From contig NZ_CP160453.1 of assembly GCF_040744945.1 (NCBI RefSeq), positions 4,836,001-4,900,000 on the forward strand: 64,000 nucleotides of DNA, given 5' to 3'. This DNA comes from Saccharothrix sp. HUAS TT1 (GTDB lineage: Bacteria; Actinomycetota; Actinomycetes; Mycobacteriales; Pseudonocardiaceae). The first letter of the stretch is position 1. The number at the start of each line of letters is the position of its first letter. Below the pieces are notes generated by a model that was not told the DNA's origin, made no database searches, and saw only the letters and a program-made list of their open reading frames with translations. The position numbers and the translations under genes were made by a program. Positions 40,218-47,684 of the stretch are shown here, one piece after another.

Positions 40218-40958
40218 ATGGGCGGTAAGCGGGCGTACAACCAATACTGTGGACTGGCCTCCGCGCTCGACGTCATCGGGGAGCGGTGGACGCTGCTGAT
40301 CGTGCGCGAGCTGCTGATGGGCCCGCGGCGCTACGTCGACCTGCTGGCCGACCTGCCCGCCCTGGGCACCAACCTCCTCGCGGAACGGCTCAAGTTCCTG
40401 GTGGAGAAGGGCGTCGTGGAGCAGGTCGACCTGCACGGCACCGGCTCGCGGCTGGCGTACCGGTTGACCCCGGCGGGGCACGAGCTGCGGCCCCTGGTGT
40501 CGGGCCTGGCCCGGTGGGGCATGCGGTTCGTGGGCGAGGTGACCGAGCAGGACACCGTGCGCCCGCACTGGGGGTTCCTGGCCGTCGAGGCCATGCTGCG
40601 CCCGGACCGGGCCACCGGGCACGACGAGTGCTACGAGTTCCGGGTGGACGACGACGTCTACCACGTCGAGGTGCGCGACCACGTGCCGCGCGCGGTGAAG
40701 GGCCCCGCGGCCGAGCCCGCCATGGTGGCCACGACGGACGCGACGACGTTCGTGCAGATCGGCTCCGGCCGCCTCACCCCGCTGGCCGCGATGGTCACCG
40801 GGCGGCTGTCGCTGGTCGGCGAGACCGACGCGGTGCTGCGCTGCTGCGACCTGCTCGGGTTGGAGGCCGGGATGGCACCCGCCCGACCCGGCGACCGGGC
40901 GCCCGCCGGACCCGGCGACCGGGTGGCTGCCCGACCCGGTGGCCGGGTGGCCGGCTGA
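40218..40958 (+). CDS. HxlR-family winged-helix transcriptional regulator
   Basis: The protein is 246 residues. The N-terminal HxlR domain (about 5-110) is typical: YCGLASALDVIGERWTLLIVR with the conserved Cys, ELLMGPRRYVDLL, LGTNLLAERLKFLVEKGVVEQ and YRLTPAGHEL. The second half (about 120-215) is a sterol-carrier-like domain with YEFRVDDDVYHVEVRDHVP, and the last 27 residues are three near-identical 8-residue repeats. HxlR regulators often sense redox or small molecules through the N-terminal Cys. It lies between the two central operons and is their likely local regulator. The start is set by TATAGT six bases upstream (leaderless). Confidence 0.88.
   Translation: MGGKRAYNQYCGLASALDVIGERWTLLIVRELLMGPRRYVDLLADLPALGTNLLAERLKFLVEKGVVEQVDLHGTGSRLAYRLTPAGHELRPLVSGLARWGMRFVGEVTEQDTVRPHWGFLAVEAMLRPDRATGHDECYEFRVDDDVYHVEVRDHVPRAVKGPAAEPAMVATTDATTFVQIGSGRLTPLAAMVTGRLSLVGETDAVLRCCDLLGLEAGMAPARPGDRAPAGPGDRVAARPGGRVAG
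40881..40952 (+). repeat. Three tandem 24-bp repeats at the 3' end of the HxlR gene
   Basis: Three consecutive 24-base units (from 40881, 40905 and 40929) of the form GCCCGACCCGGCGACCGGG plus five variable bases encode ARPGDRAP, AGPGDRVA and ARPGGRVA. One codon follows before the stop. Confidence 0.85.
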
Positions 40959-40995
40959 GCACGTCGTCCGGCGTGCCCGGCCGGCGGCCCACCGG

Positions 40996-41637
40996 TCAGT
41001 CCAGCACGTCGTCCAGCCGGATCGCCTTGAGCCGGCGCGACCGGAAGTCGCAGTACCACAGGCTGTAGCCGTCCCAGGCCATCCCCGTCGGCGCGCCCTC
41101 GACCCTGGCCGTGCCCACGATCCGCCCGTCCCGGGTGTCCACGGCCCGCACCAGGCCGGTGTCGAACTCCGCGTACACCACCGTCCGGTTGACCGCGGTC
41201 AGCCCCGACGGCGACCCCTCGATCGGGATCTCCCGCCGCACGGTCATCGTCTCGAAGTCCCGCAACTGCACCACCGCGGGCGCGCGCAGGCACATCCACA
41301 CGCCCTCCGCCGTCGACTCCACGCCGCACAGCCTGCCGTTGGACGGGGTGACCGGCTTCGTGCCGACGACCTCGCCCGCCCTCGGGTCGACCAGCACGAG
41401 CCTCTTGGGCCGGCCGCCGACCTGGCACAGCAGGCCGTCGTGGTGGGTCAGGTCCGCGCGGACCCGGTCGCACTCCAGCTCCCGCACCACGTCGCCGTAG
41501 CCGGGGTGGATCGCCCAGATCCTCCCGGCGTCCTGGTCGGACTGCCACAGCAGGCCCTCGAACCAGGTGAGCCCGCACAGGTAGCTCCCGGGCGACGGCA
41601 GCGAGCGCACCACCGGGATCGTCGTGGGCGCGGTCAC
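40996..41637 (-). CDS. Small beta-propeller protein B (YncE/SMP-30-like)
   Basis: The protein is 213 residues and soluble. Blades include LCGLTWFEGLLWQSDQDAG, IWAIHPGYGDVVRELEC, LCGVESTAEGVWMCL, SPSGLTAVNRTVVYAEF and APTGMAWDGYSLWYCDFRS. It is a paralogue of protein A at 38.2 kb. GTG 41637 overlaps the stop of the solute-binding-like protein (GTGA at 41634-41637), so the propeller and binding protein are made together. Function unknown; a shared binding or hydrolytic role for the two propellers is likely but unproven. Confidence 0.7.
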   Translation of the reverse strand: MTAPTTIPVVRSLPSPGSYLCGLTWFEGLLWQSDQDAGRIWAIHPGYGDVVRELECDRVRADLTHHDGLLCQVGGRPKRLVLVDPRAGEVVGTKPVTPSNGRLCGVESTAEGVWMCLRAPAVVQLRDFETMTVRREIPIEGSPSGLTAVNRTVVYAEFDTGLVRAVDTRDGRIVGTARVEGAPTGMAWDGYSLWYCDFRSRRLKAIRLDDVLD

Positions 41638-43346
41638 GGCGCCTGCTCCAGCCACAGGTTGGACAGGTCGAACCACCGGTCGATGGTGGGCATCGGGATG
41701 GCGTTGCGGACCCGCGCGCCCTTGAGGTGCGGGATGGTCGGCGCGTGCTCCAGGACCGGCACGATCGCCGCGTCCCGCATGACCAGCTCGTCCACCCGGT
41801 GCCAGATCCGGTGCGCCCGGTCCTCGTCCACGGTGGCCAGCGCCTCCTCGATCAGCTCGTCCACCTCGGGGTTGCTGTAGCACCCGTAGTTGCTGGTGCC
41901 CCTGGTCCGGTTGGTCTGGAACATCGGCTGGAGGAACGCGCGGCCGTTGTCGCCGAACCAGTCGGGGGTCCACGACGGCGAGGTCAGGTCCCACGCGCCC
42001 GCCTCGGCGTTGGCCGGGTCCTGGAGGTGGGCGTAGTAGTCGGCGTGGCCCATCGGCAGCAGGTCGACGGTGATCCCGGCCCGCTCCAGGTCCGCCGCGC
42101 AGGACTTGGCGACCTCGGGGTTGGCGTCCACGTCGCGGTGCAGGAACGTCAGCGTCAACCCGTTCGGGTGACCGGCCTCGGCCAGCAGCGCGCGGCACCG
42201 GTCCGGGTCGCCCCGGTCGCCCGGTGTCGGGTACAGGTCGAACGGCTCGTACCCGAAGTTGCCGGGCGGGATCGCCGAGCGGGCGGGCCGCATCACCGTG
42301 CCCGCCGCGAGCCGGTCGTAGATGTCGAGCACCGCCACCTTGTCGAACGCCCACGCCAGCGCCCGGCGCACCCCCGGATCGGCCAGCGCGCCGCCGTTGT
42401 TCGGGCTCACCGTGTTGAACACCAGGTACGGGTTGAGCGCGTAGCCGAGGTCGTTGCCGGGGTCGGTGGGGTTGGCGTCGTACGGCTCGGTGACGGGGGA
42501 GGCCCACGACAGGTCCGCAGCGCCGGAGGTGATCCGCCGGCCCACCTCCACCGGGTCGGCGCGCTCCATGACCACCTCGACGGCGTCGACGTGCTGGTTG
42601 CGCACGTCGTCGGCCCCCTTGTCCCACACCGGGTTGCGCAGCAGCCGCAGGAACCGGCCGTGGTCGTAGTCGACCACCCGGTAGGGGCCGTTGGAGCGCA
42701 CCTCGCGCCGGAACCGGTCGCTGTCGGGCACCAGCGCGTCGTACTCGACCGGCGCGGCGGAGGCGAACGGCATCGCGAGGACGTGGACGAAGTCGGAGGC
42801 CGGGCGGATCAGCTCGAACACCAGCGTCCACGGGTCGAGCACCCGGATGCCGCTGATCTCGTTGCGGTTCTGGAAGTCCGCCAGCTCGGCCGCGGTCGCG
42901 TCGGCGTGCGGGACGGCCGCCGCGTACGCCGACGCGAACTCGGCCAGGCCGCGGATGGTGCTGGTGAAGTAGCGGATCGCGCCGGCGCCGCACACCGGGT
43001 TGCACATCCGCTTGAAGCCGCGGACGAAGTCGTGCGCGGTGACCTCGCGCGGCGGCGTGGTGTCCCACAGCACGCCGCGGCGCAGCCGGACGGTGTAGGT
43101 CAGGTGGTTCACGCTCAGCCCGGCGTTGTACGTCGTCGGCACCTCGACCGCGACGTCGGGCACGGGCGCGATCGCCCGCCAGTCCCGCAGGTCCCGCACC
43201 GCCGGGTAGGTGAACAGCTGCCGCGCGAACAGCCGGATGACCTGGTGGCCGAGCGCGTAGTAGGCCGACGCCGGGTCCAGGTGGTCCATGCTGCCGGGTC
43301 CGTAGAGCCGGAGGGTCCCCCCGCGCCGCGGTTCACTGCTGCTCAT
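41634..43346 (-). CDS. Second family 5 solute-binding-protein-like protein without export signal
   Basis: The protein is 570 residues. From residue 7 it is already in the SBP_bac_5 fold (RRGGTLRLYGPGSMDHLDPA), so there is no room for a signal peptide or lipobox. Further family features are TYTVRLRRGVLWDTTPP, TAHDFVRGFKRMCNP, RSNGPYRVVDYD, PYLVFNTVS, GVRRALAWAFDKVAV and SPSWTPDWFGDNGR. It is a paralogue of the protein at 24.0 kb, and the two share the DHLDPAxAY opening and the PDW(Y/F)G(N/D)N segment. No ABC permease is present. It lies in a minus-strand operon behind a class V aminotransferase (16 bases) and before a propeller protein. It is probably cytosolic. Confidence 0.87.
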   Translation of the reverse strand: MSSSEPRRGGTLRLYGPGSMDHLDPASAYYALGHQVIRLFARQLFTYPAVRDLRDWRAIAPVPDVAVEVPTTYNAGLSVNHLTYTVRLRRGVLWDTTPPREVTAHDFVRGFKRMCNPVCGAGAIRYFTSTIRGLAEFASAYAAAVPHADATAAELADFQNRNEISGIRVLDPWTLVFELIRPASDFVHVLAMPFASAAPVEYDALVPDSDRFRREVRSNGPYRVVDYDHGRFLRLLRNPVWDKGADDVRNQHVDAVEVVMERADPVEVGRRITSGAADLSWASPVTEPYDANPTDPGNDLGYALNPYLVFNTVSPNNGGALADPGVRRALAWAFDKVAVLDIYDRLAAGTVMRPARSAIPPGNFGYEPFDLYPTPGDRGDPDRCRALLAEAGHPNGLTLTFLHRDVDANPEVAKSCAADLERAGITVDLLPMGHADYYAHLQDPANAEAGAWDLTSPSWTPDWFGDNGRAFLQPMFQTNRTRGTSNYGCYSNPEVDELIEEALATVDEDRAHRIWHRVDELVMRDAAIVPVLEHAPTIPHLKGARVRNAIPMPTIDRWFDLSNLWLEQAP

Positions 43347-43362
43347 GCTGCTGGCCTCCGGG

Positions 43363-44652
43363 TCAGGACATCTCGTCGGCGAGCCGGGCCATCACCTTGA
43401 GCGCCCGGTCGATCTCGTCGTGGTCGTTGAACAGGTGGGTGCAGACGCGCGCCGCGTAGTGCGCGTGCGGTGAGCCGGGCACCGGGAACTCGACCCACCT
43501 GATCCAGATCCGGTGCTCGGCTTCCAGTCGGTCGACGAACGCCATGATCTTGTTGATGTTCCACGCGTCCTCGGGGTCGCGGAACGGCTTGAACGCGACG
43601 ACCGGCGCGTGCAGCCGCGCGTCGTGCAGCGGCGAGTACAGGGCGGCCTCGCCGAAGAGCTCCACCACCCGCCGCTTGGCGTGCCACCCCAGTTCCAGGG
43701 CGCGCTCCTCGATGCGCCGCCTGCCGATCCGGTTCCACAGCTCGCACGCCTTGGCCAGGGCGGCGGCGCGGCCGATGCTCGCGCTGCCCGCGCTCTGCAG
43801 GTAGTCGCCCAGGTTGCAGGTCTCGACGGACGTCGTGGTGCGCTTGGGCATGTCGCCCAGGAGGGGGTACCAGGTGGAGACCACCGGCCAGAACCGGGGC
43901 AGCGGCAGCGGGTTGTGCTCGGGGAACACCTTGTTGCGCGCGTACAGCAGGCCGGTGCCGAGCGGGCCGCACTGGAACTTCGAGCCCGAGCCCGCCATGA
44001 AGTCCAGGCCGAGCCGGCGCAGGTCGACGTCCAGCACGCCGGGCATCAGCGCCGCGTCGGCGATCGTGATGACGCCGTGCCGCTGGGCCAGGTCGCACAG
44101 CGCGCGGATCGGCATCCGGGTGCCGGTGTACAGCGTGACCGCCGCGAACGCCATCACCTTCGTGCGCGGGGTCAGCGCGGCCTCGAACGCGGCCACGACC
44201 TGCTCGGCGGTGACGTCCGGGCCGGACGGCGGGGTGACCAGGTCGACCGACACCCCGAACCGGTTGTGCGCGAGGTTGAAGTTGGACAGCACCGAGAAGC
44301 ACTCGTGCGTGGTGGTCAGCACCGCGTCGTCCGGGCCGAGGTCGAGGCCCGCGATGATCCGCGAGATGCCCTCGGTGGCGTTGTGGCAGATGACCATCTC
44401 GTCCTGGTCCACCCCGAAGTCCCGGGCGATCAGCGCCCGGTGCTCGGGGTAGAGGCTGGGCGGGTAGATGTTGGCCAGGCTGCCCGCCCACTCCCTGGTC
44501 ACCCGGTCGTAGGTCTCCACGACCTCGTGCGGCATCGCGCCGATGGTGCCGGTGTTGAGGTGCGTGGCCGCGGGGTCGAGCGCGAAGAGGTCGCGGACCC
44601 GGTCCCACGAGGCGGTGGCGAGGCCGGAGTCGAAGTCGGTGATCAGGGCCAC
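43363..44652 (-). CDS. Class V PLP-dependent aminotransferase/epimerase-like enzyme
   Basis: The protein is 429 residues of the isopenicillin-N-epimerase/cysteine-desulfurase superfamily. Features are THLNTGTIGAMP, CHNATEGISRIIAGL (phosphate-binding region), Asp in TIADAALMPGVLD, and the PLP lysine Lys225 in GSGSKFQCGPLG. It lacks the desulfurase active-site Cys loop, so amino transfer, epimerisation, decarboxylation or C-S/C-N chemistry on a small molecule is likelier. GTG 44652 has AAGGGGA upstream. It is transcribed with the DUF899 gene upstream (70 bases) and the solute-binding-like gene downstream (16 bases). Confidence 0.85.
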   Translation of the reverse strand: MALITDFDSGLATASWDRVRDLFALDPAATHLNTGTIGAMPHEVVETYDRVTREWAGSLANIYPPSLYPEHRALIARDFGVDQDEMVICHNATEGISRIIAGLDLGPDDAVLTTTHECFSVLSNFNLAHNRFGVSVDLVTPPSGPDVTAEQVVAAFEAALTPRTKVMAFAAVTLYTGTRMPIRALCDLAQRHGVITIADAALMPGVLDVDLRRLGLDFMAGSGSKFQCGPLGTGLLYARNKVFPEHNPLPLPRFWPVVSTWYPLLGDMPKRTTTSVETCNLGDYLQSAGSASIGRAAALAKACELWNRIGRRRIEERALELGWHAKRRVVELFGEAALYSPLHDARLHAPVVAFKPFRDPEDAWNINKIMAFVDRLEAEHRIWIRWVEFPVPGSPHAHYAARVCTHLFNDHDEIDRALKVMARLADEMS

Positions 44653-44722
44653 GGTTCGTCCCCTTCGTGCGGTCGGCGGCGCCGGTGCGAACGGCCAGGG
44701 CCGGTGCGAACGGTCGGAGCCG

Positions 44723-45445
44723 TCAGGCGGAGGAGGACGCGGCCACCCGGGCGCCCCCGCCGTCGGGCACGTAGTCGTTGCCCGCGTACCAGTCGCCGCG
44801 ACCGCCCGGCAGCAGGTCGAGCACGTTCCACACCGGGTTCAGCAGGTCGATGCCGCGCTCGGCGCCGTCGAAGTGGTTCGCGGGCATCGAGTAGAAGTGG
44901 CGGACGACGCCGCCCTCGTCGCGCAGCACGCTCACCATCGGCCGCTGCTCGCCGCCGGGGCGCTCGGCGTTGAGGTCGGCGTTGAAGGTGGTGCCGTGGC
45001 TGGACAGGACGCGCAGCCCGGTCCACCCCCGGCGGTCCGCCCAGGACCGGAGCTTGTCCAGCGGGGCCTTGGCGATCACGACGAACGCCGTGTGCCGGGC
45101 CAGGTGCGTGGCGACGCCGCGCAGGCCGTCCACCCACATCGAGCACATCGGGCACGCCTCGTCGTGGTCCGGGTGGAACATCAGGTGGTAGGCGACCAGG
45201 GTGTCGTGCCCGTCGAACAGCTCGCGCAGCGGCGTCCGGACCGGCCCGCCGGGCCCGTCCTCGGTCAGCTCGTAGTCGCGCAGCACCGGTCCGGGCGGCA
45301 ACGCCCGGCGCGCCGCGGCGACCGCCTCCACCTGGTCCCGCAGCGCCCGCTCGGCCCTGGCGAGCTGCGTGCGGGCGGCCTGGTACTCCGGGCTCGCGCC
45401 CATCGGCCAGATCGGCAGGACGGGTCGACCATGGGTACCGCTCAT
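44723..45445 (-). CDS. DUF899 thioredoxin-like protein
   Basis: The protein is 240 residues. It has the DUF899 hallmark EACPMCSMWVDGLRGV (CxxC-like pair in a thioredoxin fold), VAYHLMFHPDHD before it, HTAFVVIAKAPLDKLRSW, VLSSHGTTFNADLN, and the C-terminal NPVWNVLDLLPGGRGDW. The family is uncharacterised; a thiol-disulfide or dithiol-binding role is inferred from the Cys pair and would suit a sulfur-handling cluster. ATG 45445 overlaps the stop of the preceding metalloprotein gene by four bases. Confidence 0.85.
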   Translation of the reverse strand: MSGTHGRPVLPIWPMGASPEYQAARTQLARAERALRDQVEAVAAARRALPPGPVLRDYELTEDGPGGPVRTPLRELFDGHDTLVAYHLMFHPDHDEACPMCSMWVDGLRGVATHLARHTAFVVIAKAPLDKLRSWADRRGWTGLRVLSSHGTTFNADLNAERPGGEQRPMVSVLRDEGGVVRHFYSMPANHFDGAERGIDLLNPVWNVLDLLPGGRGDWYAGNDYVPDGGGARVAASSSA

Positions 45446-46794
45446 CGTGCCCCTTCCGTGTCCGCGGCGGAACCGTCCCCAGTGGACTCCGCGGTGGTGG
45501 CCGCGTGCACGGGCCGTCGAACGCCGCGGACAAAGCGTTGCCCATCGGCGGTGCGCGGCACAACCACCCCGCCTTGCCCGATGGGGTGATTCGCCACCCC
45601 CGCGCCGCGCAGGTCCTCGGGCAGGACGCCGTCGCGCAGCAGGAGGTGGAACCGGTCCGCGACGCTCTCCCCGTCGCCACGCGCGTCCAGCCACTCGCCG
45701 ACCAGCCGCCTGCCCTCGACGTAGGTGACCGTGTAGGCGCGCCACAGGGGGTCGGTCAGGAAGCCCACCACCTGCCTGGCCCGCTGCTCGGGCAGCAGCA
45801 GCCACCGGACCAGGTGCGCCACCACCTCCTCCTCCGACGCGCCGCGGTCGTGCAGCATGATCGCGGCGTCCTGGCGCACGCCCATCAACTTCCACCACGA
45901 GCGCATCACCGCCTCCACCCGCTCGCCGTCCACCCGCACGCCCTCGTCGGCCAGGACGGCGGACGTCCACGCGCCCCAGCCGTCGCCGACGGACGCGGCG
46001 AGGGCGAGTTCGGCCAGGCCCTCCGACACCAGGCACTGCGGTGTGTTGACCACGACCAGGCCGTGCTCGCCCTCGCCGCGCCCCTCGACCAGCCCGGCTT
46101 CCTTCAGGCAGCGCTCGGTGTGGTGGCCGGGGTAGGACTCGTGGGTGGCCAGCACGGGCAGCGCGGCGAGGTTGCGACCGGCGTGGGAGTCGAGCATGAC
46201 CAGCGAGCGGTAGCCGCCGAGGTAGCGGTTGAACGCGTTCCACGGCTTGTCGCTCACCACCTCGTAGCGGACGTGCTCGCCCTCGGGCAGCCCGTACCGG
46301 TCCCGCACGAGCGGGCGCAGCGCGTCGGAGACCGCCTGCACCGCGCGTTCGAGGTGTTCGGGGCCCACGGTGTTGTCCTCGTGGAACCGCTCCACCCTGG
46401 AGCGCAGGTCACCGCCGCCCGGCAGCAGCGCGTCGATCTCGGCGTGCGCCTCGGCGTAGCGGTCCCGGTCGCCGACCTCGATCCCGACCTGGAAGCAGGA
46501 GCGCACCTCGGCGCGCAGCGGGACGTGCCGGCCGGACAGCCGCAGGGCGGAACACCTCATCGCGGTCAGGTGCGCGGTCAGGAAGCGCTTGCGCCGCGCG
46601 GAGAGGCCGCTGTCCGCCACGCGGGCCATGACCTCGGTGGCCTGCCGGGCGATCTCACCGGGCGTCGGCACGGGTTCGGCGTGCACCTGCCGGCGCAGCA
46701 GGGGATCGCCGAACCAGCAGTCCACGAAGCCGTCGGCCACCCGGCCCAGGAGCAGGCCGAGCCGCAGGTACTCGCGCACTTCCGGTTCGTACAC
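45442..46794 (-). CDS. DUF885-like zinc metallopeptidase
   Basis: The protein is 450 residues from GTG 46794. The family metal-binding motif is THESYPGHHTERCL (HExYPGHH), with a downstream Glu in LVSEGLAELALAA. The N-terminus is helical; no signal peptide. DUF885 proteins resemble M32-type carboxypeptidases, but few have been tested. It is the first gene of a five-gene minus-strand operon (DUF885, DUF899, aminotransferase, solute-binding-like, propeller) and is divergent from the sulfur/methyl operon. The substrate may be a peptide or a conjugated intermediate. Confidence 0.8.
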   Translation of the reverse strand: MYEPEVREYLRLGLLLGRVADGFVDCWFGDPLLRRQVHAEPVPTPGEIARQATEVMARVADSGLSARRKRFLTAHLTAMRCSALRLSGRHVPLRAEVRSCFQVGIEVGDRDRYAEAHAEIDALLPGGGDLRSRVERFHEDNTVGPEHLERAVQAVSDALRPLVRDRYGLPEGEHVRYEVVSDKPWNAFNRYLGGYRSLVMLDSHAGRNLAALPVLATHESYPGHHTERCLKEAGLVEGRGEGEHGLVVVNTPQCLVSEGLAELALAASVGDGWGAWTSAVLADEGVRVDGERVEAVMRSWWKLMGVRQDAAIMLHDRGASEEEVVAHLVRWLLLPEQRARQVVGFLTDPLWRAYTVTYVEGRRLVGEWLDARGDGESVADRFHLLLRDGVLPEDLRGAGVANHPIGQGGVVVPRTADGQRFVRGVRRPVHAATTAESTGDGSAADTEGAR

Positions 46795-46967
46795 CGCGCC
46801 TCCCGGATCGGCACCGCCGTGACCGTAACCGGGGCCCCGGAGGTCGGCAACGCGGAGCGCTCGCCACCACCGCGGTCGCGTCCACTCGATCAGGTGGCTT
46901 TAGGAACATATAGCCGCTGTTACAGTCGAAGTGGTTCGGCGACCAGACCGTCGGGGAGGTTGTCCTG
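46795..46967. promoter_or_regulatory. Divergent promoter region between two five-gene operons
   Basis: 173 bases with an AT-rich core at 46900-46925. TATAGC at 46909-46914 can serve as a plus-strand -10, and TATATG on the other strand as a minus-strand -10. GGAGGT at 46955-46960 is the ribosome-binding site for TTG 46968. It is a likely shared control point. Confidence 0.4.
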
Positions 46968-47684
46968 TTGTTCGAGTCGATCGTGGACCGGATCCGCCCC
47001 GCGTCGCTGGACATCCGACTGGACGAGGGTTTCTGCCGCGAGGTGGCCGACGTCTACGACCGCGCGCCGGCGTGGGCGCTGGACCGGCGGCTCGCTCGCA
47101 GCTACCGGGCGCTCCAGCGGGCGAGCGCCCGGCAGTTCGCCCTCGTGGCGGCGGCCGGCATCCGCGTCGAACCGTGGCGCGGCAGTGGCCTGCCGTACCG
47201 CGACTCGGCCGAGCTGCGCGGGTCGGTGCGCGCCACGCGGGTGCTGAAGCTGCACCTGACCGAGGACGGCCACGGCTCCGTGCCGGGGCCCGCGGACCAC
47301 CCGATGCGCGAGCCGGCGGGCGTGGCGGCGGACGGCGTGCCGCTGTGCCACAACGACGTGTTCCGCGTGGTGCACGACGTGTTCGGGCACGTGGCGTTCG
47401 ACCAGGGCTTCGGCCCGCGCGGCGAGTTCACCGCGACCTACCTGCACGCGCGGATGTACCCGGTGGCCGCGCGGCCGGCGCTGTTCACCGAGCAGATCGG
47501 GCAGGTCTGCTGGTTCTTCTTCGGCCCGCACCTGAGGGACGCCGCCGGCGTGCCGCGGTCGCCGGGCGACCGGGACTACGCGCCCCCCGGTGACCGGCCC
47601 TACCCCCAGCAGAAGGTGTTCGCGTTCGACCGGTCCTACGTGGACCGGTTCGGCGCGCTGTTCGCCACCGAGGAGACCCGATGA
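46968..47684 (+). CDS. Compact aromatic-amino-acid-hydroxylase-like protein (putative non-heme iron)
   Basis: The protein is 238 residues from TTG 46968 (GGAGGT seven bases upstream). It contains FRVVHDVFGHVAFDQGFG, with the HDxxGH pattern of phenylalanine/tyrosine/tryptophan hydroxylases (His136, His141), and then ALFTEQIGQVCWFFFG, where Glu175 sits like the third iron ligand in (Y/F)xxTVEFG. The two His are five apart, as in phenylalanine hydroxylase, and His-to-Glu spacing is 34 against about 40. The rest shows little similarity, and the protein is shorter than the catalytic domain of known hydroxylases. A pterin- or non-pterin-dependent oxygenase is my inference. It is coupled (ATGA) to the SufS-like gene. 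Confidence 0.55.
   Translation: MFESIVDRIRPASLDIRLDEGFCREVADVYDRAPAWALDRRLARSYRALQRASARQFALVAAAGIRVEPWRGSGLPYRDSAELRGSVRATRVLKLHLTEDGHGSVPGPADHPMREPAGVAADGVPLCHNDVFRVVHDVFGHVAFDQGFGPRGEFTATYLHARMYPVAARPALFTEQIGQVCWFFFGPHLRDAAGVPRSPGDRDYAPPGDRPYPQQKVFAFDRSYVDRFGALFATEETR

Noticed and set aside
43363..44652. A second cysteine desulfurase
   Set aside because: The class V enzyme has the PLP lysine but no mobile loop with an active-site cysteine, unlike the SufS-type protein at 47.7 kb.
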